This document shows, piece after piece, positions 16,892 through 24,576 of a DNA stretch of 64,000 nt; the first letter of the stretch is position 1, and every line of letters starts with the position of its first letter. The notes beneath the pieces were generated by a model. It did no database searches. It was not told where the DNA came from and was given only the letters and a program-made list of their open reading frames with translations. Source of the DNA: an uncultured Prevotellaceae bacterium (lineage in GTDB: Bacteria; Bacteroidota; Bacteroidia; Bacteroidales; Muribaculaceae); NCBI GenBank assembly GCA_947306175.1, contig CAMZFV010000012.1, forward strand, positions 1 to 64,000. The letters run 5' to 3'. A program made the position numbers and the translations under genes.

Positions 16892-17012
16892 TTTAATCGG
16901 CCTGCGGCCGAGAAATTAAACAAAATTATAAATAAAATTAAACACATATTTTGCTTAATTTTTTATTTGAATTTTGCTTAATTTCTCGCGCAAAGCGCGA
17001 TAAAAAATAGGT
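16892..17012. repeat. Two palindromic elements facing each other (between GH109 and kinase)
   Basis: CGGCC-TGC-GGCCG (16898-16910) followed by AGAAATTAAAC, and, in opposite orientation, TTGCTTAATTTCT followed by CGCGC-AAA-GCGCG (16987-16999). The two have the same flanks but different stems, so they are members of a dispersed intergenic palindrome family. Confidence 0.7.
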
Positions 17013-17039
17013 GAATATAACCAACAATTTAAAACTTCT

Positions 17040-18125
17040 ATGAATACGATTGACACCGCCGGCATTCTGGTACAATTCGCAATCAACGACACCGTCAAGG
17101 AAGTCAAGCCCTTGGGCAACGGACTCATCAACGACACCTACCACGTGATAACCGACGGGGAAGACGACTATGTGCTCCAGCGCATCAACAATGCCATTTT
17201 CCAGGATGTGGACCTGCTGCAGCACAACATTGAAGTGGTGACCGCCCACATCCGCTGCAAGCTGGAAGCCGCAGGTGCCGCCGACATTGACCGCCGTGTG
17301 CTGCAGTTTGTCAAGGCTAAGGACGGAAAGACCTATTACCGTGACGAGGCCGAACGTTACTGGCGTGTGATGGTCTATATTCCCGATTCGGTCACCCACG
17401 AGTCTGTCACCCCCACGAGTGCCTACGATTGCGGCAAGGCCTTCGGCAACTTCGAGAAGATGCTGGTGGATGTCCCCGAACAGTTGGGCGAAACCATCCC
17501 TGACTTCCACAACATAGAGCTGCGCATGAGGCAGTTGCGCGAGGCCGTAGCGAACGATGCCTCTGGTCGCCTTGACGAGGTGCGCGACATCGTCCTCGAA
17601 CTGGAACATGACGCCGACGAAATGTGTCAGGCCGAACGCCTCTACCGCGAGGGCAAACTTCCCAAGCGCATCTGTCATTGCGACACCAAAGTCAACAACA
17701 TGCTGTTCGATCAACAGGGCCAAGTGCTTTGCGTCATCGACCTCGACACGGTGATGCCGTCGTTCATTTTCTCGGACTACGGCGACTTTCTGCGCACTGG
17801 CGCCAACTTCACCGCCGAGGACGACCCCGACTTGTCACACGTGGGATTCAACGAAGCCATCTTCAAGTCTTTCACAACAGGTTATCTGGAGTCGGCCCGC
17901 GACTTCCTCACGCCCATCGAAATCGAGATGCTTCCCTATGCCGTTGCGCTCTTCCCCTTCATGCAGTGCGTGCGCTTCCTCACCGACTACATCAACGGCG
18001 ACACCTACTATAAAATCAAATATCCGACCCACAACCTCGATCGCACCCGCAACCAACTCACCCTCTACCGCGCCGTCCGCCGCCACACCCCCATGATGAC
18101 CGCCTTCATCCGCGGCCTACTCTAA
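17040..18125 (+). CDS. Phosphotransferase, NahK-like N-acetylhexosamine 1-kinase candidate
   Basis: A protein of 361 residues of the aminoglycoside-phosphotransferase fold. It shows an N-terminal nucleotide-binding lobe (GNGLINDTYHV, YVLQRIN), the Brenner motif HCDTKVNNMLFD (His 213, Asp 215) and the metal-binding strand VIDLDTVMPSFIFSDYGD. Length and layout match Bifidobacterium NahK, which phosphorylates GlcNAc and GalNAc at C1. The gene follows a GH109 alpha-N-acetylgalactosaminidase-like gene on the same strand, so a route from released GalNAc to GalNAc-1-phosphate is a coherent reading. Other APH-fold kinases (choline, homoserine) are possible, but the context favours an amino sugar. Confidence 0.75.
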   Translation: MNTIDTAGILVQFAINDTVKEVKPLGNGLINDTYHVITDGEDDYVLQRINNAIFQDVDLLQHNIEVVTAHIRCKLEAAGAADIDRRVLQFVKAKDGKTYYRDEAERYWRVMVYIPDSVTHESVTPTSAYDCGKAFGNFEKMLVDVPEQLGETIPDFHNIELRMRQLREAVANDASGRLDEVRDIVLELEHDADEMCQAERLYREGKLPKRICHCDTKVNNMLFDQQGQVLCVIDLDTVMPSFIFSDYGDFLRTGANFTAEDDPDLSHVGFNEAIFKSFTTGYLESARDFLTPIEIEMLPYAVALFPFMQCVRFLTDYINGDTYYKIKYPTHNLDRTRNQLTLYRAVRRHTPMMTAFIRGLL

Positions 18126-18150
18126 ATTTTTGAAAAAATCACACCACTAA

Positions 18151-18180
18151 TGTAACCTTTTGCTTTCTTGACCTGTTATA
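18151..18180 (+). promoter_or_regulatory. Probable ECF-type promoter of the sigma operon
   Basis: TGTAACCTTT (18151-18160) followed about 12 bases later by CTGTTATA resembles ECF-sigma promoters (AAC-containing -35) that autoregulate such operons. It lies about 135 bases before the first ATG. Confidence 0.45.
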
Positions 18181-18314
18181 TGAGTGAACTGCGGTGCAAA
18201 CCGAATGCAATTCAAGCGCGCATGTGATTGCTGAGGCGCAGCCCGCAGAACCCGAGCTCAAGCGAGGGAACTGGTTCAGATAACAAATGTGTAACGTCAA
18301 AAATCAATAAGAAA

Positions 18315-18761
18315 ATGGAACATTTAGTTGAAGTTTTAGTGCCGATTGCATGTGGTTGTATTCTTCCCATCATGATAATTTGGTTGATGGTACGTCGCCG
18401 AATGAACGAGACCAACGCCCGCACCCAGATTGCGCTGGCTGCCATCGAGAAGAACCCTGACATGGACATCGAGGAACTGCTCAAGAAGATTTCTACCAAG
18501 GGAAAACTGCTCAAGGAGAAACTGCTCACGAAACTGCTGTGGGGCTGCCTCACTACTCTGCTTGGCCTCGGGTTGATAGGGTTTGGCGTATATCTTGGAG
18601 CAAGTGGAATAGGAGGCACTGACGATCCCATGACTTCCGTATGCTTCGGACTGATTTCGCTCGGCGTGGGTATCGCCTTCCTGATTAACTACGGCGTAGG
18701 CAAAAAGATGCTCGCCAAGGAGATAGAGGCCGAGGAGAAAAGAATGACCGAACAAGAATGA
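18315..18761 (+). CDS. DUF6249-like small membrane protein, first gene of ECF operon
   Basis: A protein of 148 residues from MEHLVEVLVPIACGC; an in-frame ATG at 18228 gives a non-membrane-like leader and I do not use it. It has an N-terminal transmembrane helix (about 5-25), a charged helical segment (about 28-75, with MDIEELLKKISTKGKLL), then two further hydrophobic segments (about 78-98 and 105-128) and a charged tail. The layout matches DUF6249-type proteins that accompany ECF sigma factors in Bacteroidetes; I know of no assigned biochemical role. The sigma gene starts 3 bases after its stop, so co-translation is likely. Confidence 0.7.
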   Translation: MEHLVEVLVPIACGCILPIMIIWLMVRRRMNETNARTQIALAAIEKNPDMDIEELLKKISTKGKLLKEKLLTKLLWGCLTTLLGLGLIGFGVYLGASGIGGTDDPMTSVCFGLISLGVGIAFLINYGVGKKMLAKEIEAEEKRMTEQE

Positions 18762-18764
18762 TCC

Positions 18765-19241
18765 GTGACCCGCGAAGTTTTCATAGCACAGGTGGAGCGT
18801 GAGCAAGAGGCCCTGCGAGGTTTCTTGCTTGCCTTGTGCTGCGGCAAGAAGGACGATGCCGACGACCTGGCTCAGGATGCCCTGGTCAAGGCTTACCTCT
18901 CGTTGGCGGGCTATCAGAATAAAGGGAAATTCCGATCGTGGCTTTTCAAGATCGCCCACAACACTTTCCTCAACCACAAGGCGAGTTGCCGAACGATGGA
19001 CAGCATCGACGAGGCGAGGACGCTCATCGGCGGCACAGCAGCCGATTCCAGCTTCGAGCATCAGGACCTCTACCTCGCCCTGCGCACCCTGCCGCCCAAG
19101 GAGCGCTCTGCCATCACGCTCTTCTACCTGAACGGATACAGCATCAAGGAGATTGCCGCAATCACCGATACAACCGAAGGTGCCGTCAAGCAGCAACTCT
19201 CCCGAGGACGTGACAAACTTAAAGCAAAATTGCAGTTATGA
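18765..19241 (+). CDS. ECF-type RNA polymerase sigma factor
   Basis: A protein of 158 residues starting at a GTG. Region 2: DADDLAQDALVKAYLSLAGYQNKGKFRSWLFKIAHNTFLNHKA. Region 4: LRTLPPKERSAITLFYLNGYSIKEIAAITDTTEGAVKQQLSRGRDKL, with a helix-turn-helix for the -35 element. It lies between a small membrane protein gene (3-base gap) and another membrane protein gene whose ATG overlaps its stop. That second gene is the likely anti-sigma factor. An ECF-like promoter before the operon suggests autoregulation. Confidence 0.9.
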   Translation: MTREVFIAQVEREQEALRGFLLALCCGKKDDADDLAQDALVKAYLSLAGYQNKGKFRSWLFKIAHNTFLNHKASCRTMDSIDEARTLIGGTAADSSFEHQDLYLALRTLPPKERSAITLFYLNGYSIKEIAAITDTTEGAVKQQLSRGRDKLKAKLQL

Positions 19242-19645
19242 ACAAAGATAAAGCACTTGAGGAACTCTTCCTCGCCCATAAGCCACATTTCGATGACAGT
19301 GACGCCTTTATGGCATTGCTCACTAAACGCTTGGATGCCGTTGAATATATCAAGCAGCACCAAGAGGCAACAATACGTCGTTACAAGATTGCGATGGTCG
19401 TGGCATTCGTGGCGGGAATCATTAGTGGAGCTATTGCTATAGCATACATTCTGTCAGCGCCAATGACTGCCCCTGTCTTCACATTTGACTCACAAATAGC
19501 TGTTCTGCAATGGCTTAGCGAGAACTCCAGATTTATTGCTGTCGCTGCCATTTCATTACTGATGACCTTTGGCATCACCGCATTTATCAGTAATGTGCAG
19601 GAAATCATAACCATGCGTTACGCCATGCATGGCGCAAAAGTGTAA
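19238..19645 (+). CDS. Small membrane protein, probable anti-sigma factor
   Basis: A protein of 135 residues whose ATG overlaps the sigma stop codon (ATGA type). A cytoplasmic N-terminal part (about 1-48: MNKDKALEELFLAHKPHFDDSDAFMALLTKRLDAVEYI, a ZAS-like position but without the HxxxCxxC zinc motif) precedes two transmembrane segments (about 49-73 and 97-117). The arrangement is typical of Bacteroidetes anti-sigma factors. The function is inferred from coupling to the ECF gene. Confidence 0.6.
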   Translation: MNKDKALEELFLAHKPHFDDSDAFMALLTKRLDAVEYIKQHQEATIRRYKIAMVVAFVAGIISGAIAIAYILSAPMTAPVFTFDSQIAVLQWLSENSRFIAVAAISLLMTFGITAFISNVQEIITMRYAMHGAKV

Positions 19646-20173
19646 TTAGAACTTATTCAGGATATCTTTCAGCGATAGTTCAAAATCATTGTCGATAAGA
19701 GTCACCTGTTCGCCATTTTCCTGGCAGCCCTTGATAAAGACCTGATTGTCGGCCTTGAGGCTCTGTTTTGTGCACGATGAGTCGTCCAGTCGGGATTCAA
19801 TATCTGATGCGTGTTCCATGATTTCATCGAAATGGACATCGATAAACTCATTGGTCATGGCCAGACAGATGAAACGGATTGACGGCAGGTATTGTTCATC
19901 GAAGTCTTGCCTCCAATCCAGCGGGATGTAGCAGCCTTCCACAATCAGGTTCTGCTCATTCTCGATAGCGGTTTTTATCATCTCCCTGATGATGGGCCAC
20001 AGGTAAGCCGTCAGTTCGTCGTCATCTTCGGGTGTGAGGTCTGTATTGCCGCTTCTAATCAGACCCATCTTCAGGTGATCGATGGAAAAGCACGGGAAAT
20101 GATGTTTTTCAAGCATCCGCTGGGCAAGCAGCGTCTTCCCCGTGTGGGATGCCCCCGTAATCAATATAATCAT
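19646..20173 (-). CDS. P-loop kinase-like ATPase, last gene of a four-gene operon
   Basis: A protein of 175 residues with an N-terminal P-loop GASHTGKT (about 7-14), a DHLKMGL segment and NLIVEGCYIPLDW, a layout like small adenylate-kinase or 2-phosphoglycerate-kinase type nucleoside/metabolite kinases. The substrate cannot be read from the sequence. The start overlaps the stop of the Vat-like acetyltransferase gene (ATGA), so the two are translationally coupled. The gene is convergent with the ECF operon, with no gap. Confidence 0.7.
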   Translation of the reverse strand: MIILITGASHTGKTLLAQRMLEKHHFPCFSIDHLKMGLIRSGNTDLTPEDDDELTAYLWPIIREMIKTAIENEQNLIVEGCYIPLDWRQDFDEQYLPSIRFICLAMTNEFIDVHFDEIMEHASDIESRLDDSSCTKQSLKADNQVFIKGCQENGEQVTLIDNDFELSLKDILNKF

Positions 20174-20817
20174 AGCCTGGCCTTGATTTCCTTTTTGACT
20201 TTTCCCAAATCACGACAAGCGAGGATAGGCATCAGAGCTTCTATTTCCTCGATGTTCTTGTCCCACCATTTGAATTGGAGTAACAATTCTATCAGTTCGT
20301 CGTCAAAGCGCTTCTTGATCACACGGCAGGGATTGCCCACAGCGATGGCGTAGGGCGGGATATCACTCGCCACAACCGAGTTGGTTCCGATGATGGCCCC
20401 GTCGCCGATGTGTACACCAGGCATAACAGTCACATTCTGGCCGATCCATACGTCATTGCCAACGACCGTATCCCCTTTCAGTGGCAATTCTTCTTTGACT
20501 GGAGCGATCGCCGAGCCCCAGTCACCGCCCATGATGTAAAATGGGTAGGTCGTCACGCAATCCATCCTGTGGTTGGCGCCGTTCATCACAAACTCCACTC
20601 CCCGAGCGATGGCACAGAACTTACCGATAATCAGCTTGTCACCAATGAAAGAGTAGTGATGGGTGACATGCTTCTCGAATTGCTCGGCACCATCCACGTC
20701 ATCATAGTAAGTGTAATCCCCAACGATGATGTTAGGATTCTTCACAACATTCTTGATATAGCACAGGCTCGGAATCTTCGGATTCGGAAACGCCTCATTC
20801 GGGTTCGGTCTATTCAT
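20170..20817 (-). CDS. Vat-like xenobiotic O-acetyltransferase (left-handed beta helix)
   Basis: A protein of 215 residues from MNRPNPNEAFPN. An in-frame ATG at 20841 would overlap the upstream nitroreductase by 10 bases, whereas the start used keeps the usual family N-terminus. Hexapeptide-repeat domain: IGKFCAIARGVEF, KGDTVVGNDVWIGQNVTVMPGVHIGDGAIIGTNSVV. The catalytic His 83 sits in VMNGANHRMD, as in VatD. Vat enzymes acetylate streptogramin A; many chromosomal homologues act on unknown substrates, so resistance is not proven. It is part of an operon with a nitroreductase and a P-loop kinase. Confidence 0.85.
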   Translation of the reverse strand: MNRPNPNEAFPNPKIPSLCYIKNVVKNPNIIVGDYTYYDDVDGAEQFEKHVTHHYSFIGDKLIIGKFCAIARGVEFVMNGANHRMDCVTTYPFYIMGGDWGSAIAPVKEELPLKGDTVVGNDVWIGQNVTVMPGVHIGDGAIIGTNSVVASDIPPYAIAVGNPCRVIKKRFDDELIELLLQFKWWDKNIEEIEALMPILACRDLGKVKKEIKARL

Positions 20818-20831
20818 GATTACTGTTCTTT

Positions 20832-21527
20832 TCACACCCATTGGAAATTATCTTTTCCGGCACCTATTTCAAAGTGATACTTGGCAATACCCAAGTCCAT
20901 CTGGGTGTAGCCGACGAGGGAGAAGTGGCGCTTGGCAAGTACGCGAGGCAGCTGTCCCTCTTCGATGGGCTGGAGTTCAAAATAGAACTTCTGCTGGTTG
21001 ATGGCTGTGGGCGCTAGCAGTGCGGCCTCGACCCCGCGGCGGAACCACTTGGGAGAGTTCTCGTTGACGTTGCTCACCTGGTCGATGCGCTTGATCTTAT
21101 GCGTAACCCCTTGGGTCTCGCCATAGCCGATGGAGATATAGGCTTGGATGACCTCGCCCTCGTTAAGCACATACGTCCCTGGTATCTTCGTGTAGCTGAG
21201 CCCCACCCAGCATGTGTTTATCCCCAGCGTCTGGGCAAACAACACCAGCTGTTCACCATAATAGCCGATGCGGTCGTCTAGGTCGTCGGCCTTCACGCCA
21301 GCCATAACGAGGTAGTTGGTCACCCCACGGAATTTGCCGTATCTCGCAAACGGACCCAAAAACGCCTTCGGCTCATTCTGTATCAACTGGATATGCAACC
21401 GCCCCTCGTGGTTCACCTCGGCGATTTTCTCTTGCAGCGCACGGGCATCCGTGTCACTCAGCGGCTGCTCCTTATATGCCCTCACGCTATGCCTGGCCCT
21501 AATCGCTTCTAACAGTGTCATAGTCAT
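20832..21527 (-). CDS. Nitroreductase family protein (TM1586-like)
   Basis: A protein of 231 residues with N-terminal LLEAIRARHSVRAYKEQPLS, the FMN-contacting RxSxR region of the nitroreductase superfamily. GYYGEQLVLFAQTLGINTCWVGLSYT and the C-terminal VEAALLAPTAINQQKFYFEL match the putative-TM-nitroreductase subgroup with a duplicated half-barrel. The expected role is FMN-dependent NAD(P)H oxidoreduction of unknown substrates. The ATG overlaps the stop of the DUF4298 gene by 4 bases. Confidence 0.82.
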   Translation of the reverse strand: MTMTLLEAIRARHSVRAYKEQPLSDTDARALQEKIAEVNHEGRLHIQLIQNEPKAFLGPFARYGKFRGVTNYLVMAGVKADDLDDRIGYYGEQLVLFAQTLGINTCWVGLSYTKIPGTYVLNEGEVIQAYISIGYGETQGVTHKIKRIDQVSNVNENSPKWFRRGVEAALLAPTAINQQKFYFELQPIEEGQLPRVLAKRHFSLVGYTQMDLGIAKYHFEIGAGKDNFQWV

Positions 21528-21826
21528 TTTTTATTTTTAGCCATCTCTTTGAGCCGATGATTCAGCTCATTGACGTCGGTGAGGAGGTTCCAGATGCCAT
21601 CTTCGCTGAGAACTCCGCGTTTCAGGTCTTGGGGCAGGAGGCCCGCCTCATCATCAGCAAAATCCTGCCGCCACACATCGCTGCCATAGTATTCATCAAG
21701 CGCGGCGATGGCCTCCTGGGCCGCTTCCCACTTGTCAAGCGCCGCTTCGAGCCGCTTCACGGCCGCAGCCGCCCGATCAAGCCGCCGCTCCATCTGCCGT
21801 ATTCTTGTAATCTGCGCTTTATTCAT
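21524..21826 (-). CDS. DUF4298 domain protein
   Basis: A 100-residue protein: a coiled-coil N-terminal half (IRQMERRLDRAAAAVKRLEAALDKWEAAQEAIAALDEYY) and a conserved segment GLLPQDLKRGVLSEDGIWNLLTDVNEL typical of DUF4298. The function is unknown. It is the first gene of the minus-strand operon, and its stop overlaps the nitroreductase start. Confidence 0.8.
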   Translation of the reverse strand: MNKAQITRIRQMERRLDRAAAAVKRLEAALDKWEAAQEAIAALDEYYGSDVWRQDFADDEAGLLPQDLKRGVLSEDGIWNLLTDVNELNHRLKEMAKNKK

Positions 21827-21839
21827 CGTTCAATCTTTG

Positions 21840-21872
21840 AGGATTGCCCTGCGGGCAAGAAATCAAAAAATC
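21840..21872. repeat. Palindromic intergenic element (reverse orientation)
   Basis: TTGCCC-TGC-GGGCAA (21844-21858) followed by AGAAATCAAAAAATC. It has the same loop and flank as the element at 16898, but a different self-complementary stem. Confidence 0.55.
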
Positions 21873-21895
21873 AAATACAAATAAGATAAAAGATT

Positions 21896-22504
21896 CTATT
21901 GGATGTACTTCACTTTCGACTCGTCACGGGGCTTGGCCTCGGGTTGTTCGTCGGGATAGCCGATGGCAATGATGTAATTCAACTTGTAATCCTCAGGGAT
22001 GTCGAGACGATCTAGGAAGAACTTGCACTTCTCATTCGACAAGAGGAAGCGCACTGGACCAGCCAGGCAACATGTGCCCAATCCCAGCGATTGCGCTGCC
22101 AGCATCATATTCTCGCCTAGCAGACCGGCATCCAGTTCGCCACCACCCTTGGCGGGCGTGCATACGCAAATCAGGTTCGGCGCATTGCGGAACATGTTCT
22201 TGAAGTTCGGGTCACGCTTCACCTGCTCGGGATTCTCCTTTATGAATACCTCGTTTACATCGGCAATCAGCTGCTGGTCTTCCACCACGCGGATAATCCA
22301 CGGCTGACGGTTCATGCCGCTGGGCGCATTGATGCCCGCCTTCACCACGACCGCCAACTTCTCATGCTCCACTGGCCTGTCCAGATACTGCCGCACCGAC
22401 CGCCGCGCCATGATGTTGTTAATCACCTCGTTCTCATACACCTCCTGAGCCGACAAGCTCATCACTCCCAATATCGCCATAAGACATAAAATTAGTTTTT
22501 TCAT
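21896..22504 (-). CDS. Exported nitroreductase family protein
   Basis: A protein of 202 residues with signal peptide MKKLILCLMAILGVMSLSAQ. The nitroreductase domain follows: IMARRSVRQYLDRPVEHEKLAVVVKAGINAPSGMNRQPWIIRVV, with FMN-binding RRSVRQ and the SGMNRQPW strand, then ENMMLAAQSLGLGTCCLAG and YKLNYIIAIGYPDE. The family are FMN-dependent NAD(P)H oxidoreductases. Export is unusual since the reductant is cytoplasmic, but signal-bearing versions recur in Bacteroidales. The gene stands apart from the cytoplasmic nitroreductase operon by about 70 bases and a palindromic element. Confidence 0.82.
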   Translation of the reverse strand: MKKLILCLMAILGVMSLSAQEVYENEVINNIMARRSVRQYLDRPVEHEKLAVVVKAGINAPSGMNRQPWIIRVVEDQQLIADVNEVFIKENPEQVKRDPNFKNMFRNAPNLICVCTPAKGGGELDAGLLGENMMLAAQSLGLGTCCLAGPVRFLLSNEKCKFFLDRLDIPEDYKLNYIIAIGYPDEQPEAKPRDESKVKYIQ

Positions 22505-22525
22505 TGTAATGTATCTTTTAAATCG

Positions 22526-23503
22526 TTAGAAATCAAAATATTTATCGGTGACAAGGGTGCCGTTGCTGAGGTGCTTGACGGCGATGTATAGACCGTTTGA
22601 GGCGCTGTTCTTATTTACGCATCTGCCTGTGGCCGTGTAGTAGTCAATGGCGTCGATGGTGACGTTGGCCTCCGTGGGCTGCTCTAGTCCTCCAGTGCCC
22701 CAATCGATTTCTTCGAGTTCGGGCATCTCGCTGGGCTTAAGCGAATTGCAGGTCATCATATAGACCCCCATGTTGCCATACTTCAGGTAGTTCGCCTTGG
22801 TATCTACAGTCCACATGGCCACGTTCAGCCCCATGGCATGGAACGTCTTCACTGTATTGGCGTCGAAGTTGCCCGCGGAGATGCTGGGGTGCAGACCGTA
22901 TTGCCGGCACCACTCCTCGTTGCCCTCCCAGTTGGCGTTGCATAGCCATTGGCGGGTGAATTGGGGATAGTTCTCTGCGATATACTCCTGGGACTTCTTC
23001 ATCGACGTGAGGAAGATGACCTTTTCGGTAAGTCCACGGTCGATGACCAGATGGGCCAGCCCCTCAAACTTGCTCATGTCGTTGTTGTTGATGCCCGTGG
23101 TCCACTTCAGTTCGATGACGGGAAATACACCTTTCTCGACGCAGATGGCGAGATACTCATCGACGGTGCAGATGTGGCCCGTGTAGGTCACACCGCCTCG
23201 GGTCTGGGTATATTGCTCGGCCTGCAGTTCGGCGAGGGTCGCATTGGCGACTGTGAGGTTGCCGCCCACGCGGTTGGTGGTTTCGTCGTGGCTGATGACA
23301 TAGAAACCGTCCTTGGTCACGCGCACGTCGCACTCCAAGCCGTCGTAGCCATACACGTCAACGCCGTTGCGGTAGGCCTCGGCCGTGTTCTCGACTCCGA
23401 TATTGCATCCGCGATGCCCCACGAACAGCGGCTTCCATGCCCAAGCATCCACCGCCAACCCCAGCACGATAAGTACAGTAAATAATCGTCTTATATGGCT
23501 CAT
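22526..23503 (-). CDS. Exported glycerophosphodiester phosphodiesterase family protein
   Basis: A protein of 325 residues with signal peptide MSHIRRLFTVLIVLGLAVDAWA. GDPD catalytic residues are present: HRGCNIGVENTAEAY (His 30, Arg 31), DGLECDV (Glu 57, Asp 59) and SHDETTNRV (His 72). A late AMWTVDT is typical of the barrel. The family hydrolyses glycerophosphodiesters to glycerol-3-phosphate and an alcohol. After the barrel (about residue 265) comes a short tail (YYTATGRCVNKNSASNGLYIAVKHLSNG) that looks like an outer-membrane or secretion C-terminal segment. It sits 21 bases upstream of the exported nitroreductase gene on the same strand, possibly one transcript. Confidence 0.83.
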   Translation of the reverse strand: MSHIRRLFTVLIVLGLAVDAWAWKPLFVGHRGCNIGVENTAEAYRNGVDVYGYDGLECDVRVTKDGFYVISHDETTNRVGGNLTVANATLAELQAEQYTQTRGGVTYTGHICTVDEYLAICVEKGVFPVIELKWTTGINNNDMSKFEGLAHLVIDRGLTEKVIFLTSMKKSQEYIAENYPQFTRQWLCNANWEGNEEWCRQYGLHPSISAGNFDANTVKTFHAMGLNVAMWTVDTKANYLKYGNMGVYMMTCNSLKPSEMPELEEIDWGTGGLEQPTEANVTIDAIDYYTATGRCVNKNSASNGLYIAVKHLSNGTLVTDKYFDF

Positions 23504-23533
23504 TTTTAATTAATTATTTTAAAAATTTTGTTT

Positions 23534-23562
23534 GATTTCTCGTGCGCAAGCACGATAAAAAG
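23534..23562. repeat. Palindromic intergenic element
   Basis: TTTGATTTCT then CGTGC-GCAA-GCACG (23541-23554) then ATAAAAA. It has the family's flanks with a distinct stem. Confidence 0.6.
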
Positions 23563-23571
23563 TTATAGGCG

Positions 23572-24450
23572 TTACTTTCTTATTGTGCGGGAGAAGAACT
23601 GCCAGATTTCCTCGCCCGTGTCGATGTCGTCGGTGTGCCAGGAATGTCCAGCGCCGATGACCTCGTAGAGCCATACGTCGCAGCCTGTCGTGCGGCCACC
23701 CCGATAGCGGTGCTTGACGATGGGATGCCCCTTCTCGCCCTTCAGGCTCTCGACGCGCTCCGTCTCCTCATGGGTGCAGCGGTCCTTCGCCACCCAATAG
23801 CCGATGGCGACGGGCACGGGCAGATAGGCGCCCCAGCCGCCCTTGTCCTCCAGGTCGCCCGTCCACTCCGACACGCGGTCCTCGGTGCCGTGGATTTCCA
23901 TCAAGGGGATGGGACGCAATGCCTCCAGCTGCTCATACATCCATGCCATCGTCAGCCCCGCGATGGGCGCTACCGCCCTGAAGGTGTATTGCTCACTGTA
24001 AGCCATCAGGTAGCACATCTCGCCACCGTTAGACATCCCCGTCAGGAAGGTATTCACTCGGCTCAGGCGATAGCGCTTCTGCACATAACGGGCCATTTCG
24101 CATAACGCCTTCACGTCATTCACCTTCCAACCCTGCTGGAAAGGATAACCCACATTCCAGCTGGGCTCACCCTGAGGGTCTTTCAGCCCTTGCGGAATAC
24201 ACACGGCAAACCCGTGACGGTCGGCGGGCCCGATCATGATATTTTCGCGCCAGATGCCCGCCCCGTAGCCATGCAAGACAAACACCAGCGGCGCATCATT
24301 CTGCACCCCATCCGGCAGATACATCACGAACTGCCTCATATAACCATCCACCTTCACCGAATCCTCCACATACCGCCCGGCATGAGCGGACACGCTAAAA
24401 GATAACAGCATCATCAAGATGCAGAAGGGTAGGAAGCGACTCGTTTTCAT
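23572..24450 (-). CDS. Exported alpha/beta-hydrolase esterase (PHB depolymerase/LpqC type)
   Basis: A protein of 292 residues with signal peptide MKTSRFLPFCILMMLLSFSVSAHA. The fold signature is VFVLHGYGAG (oxyanion region), the nucleophile GMSNGG (Ser 140), EIHGTEDRV (acid region) and GAGHSWH (catalytic His). This is the pattern of the CE1/PHB-depolymerase-like group, which contains feruloyl and acetyl-xylan esterases. The substrate is unknown; a plant-polysaccharide ester is a reasonable guess for a gut Bacteroidales. A TATCTTTG -7-like box lies upstream on the minus strand (24479-24486). Confidence 0.8.
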   Translation of the reverse strand: MKTSRFLPFCILMMLLSFSVSAHAGRYVEDSVKVDGYMRQFVMYLPDGVQNDAPLVFVLHGYGAGIWRENIMIGPADRHGFAVCIPQGLKDPQGEPSWNVGYPFQQGWKVNDVKALCEMARYVQKRYRLSRVNTFLTGMSNGGEMCYLMAYSEQYTFRAVAPIAGLTMAWMYEQLEALRPIPLMEIHGTEDRVSEWTGDLEDKGGWGAYLPVPVAIGYWVAKDRCTHEETERVESLKGEKGHPIVKHRYRGGRTTGCDVWLYEVIGAGHSWHTDDIDTGEEIWQFFSRTIRK

Positions 24451-24497
24451 ACAGGCGATAATAATTTGTTTCTAGCCACAAAGATAGTAAAAAGTTT

Positions 24498-24576
24498 TTA
24501 GTCCTTAGTCCCTAGTCCTTAGTTTCTAGTTGTTAGTCCTTAGTCCTAAGTTTCTAGTCCCTAGTTTCTAGTTGGC
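24498..24576. repeat. Degenerate heptamer tract (TTAGTCC / CTAGTTT type)
   Basis: Tandem variants of TTAGTCC, CTAGTCC and CTAGTTT fill about 78 bases. Similar tracts occur at 24841-24876, 41086-41122, 43613-43706, 44462-44520 and 53315-53416, always intergenic. Confidence 0.75.
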
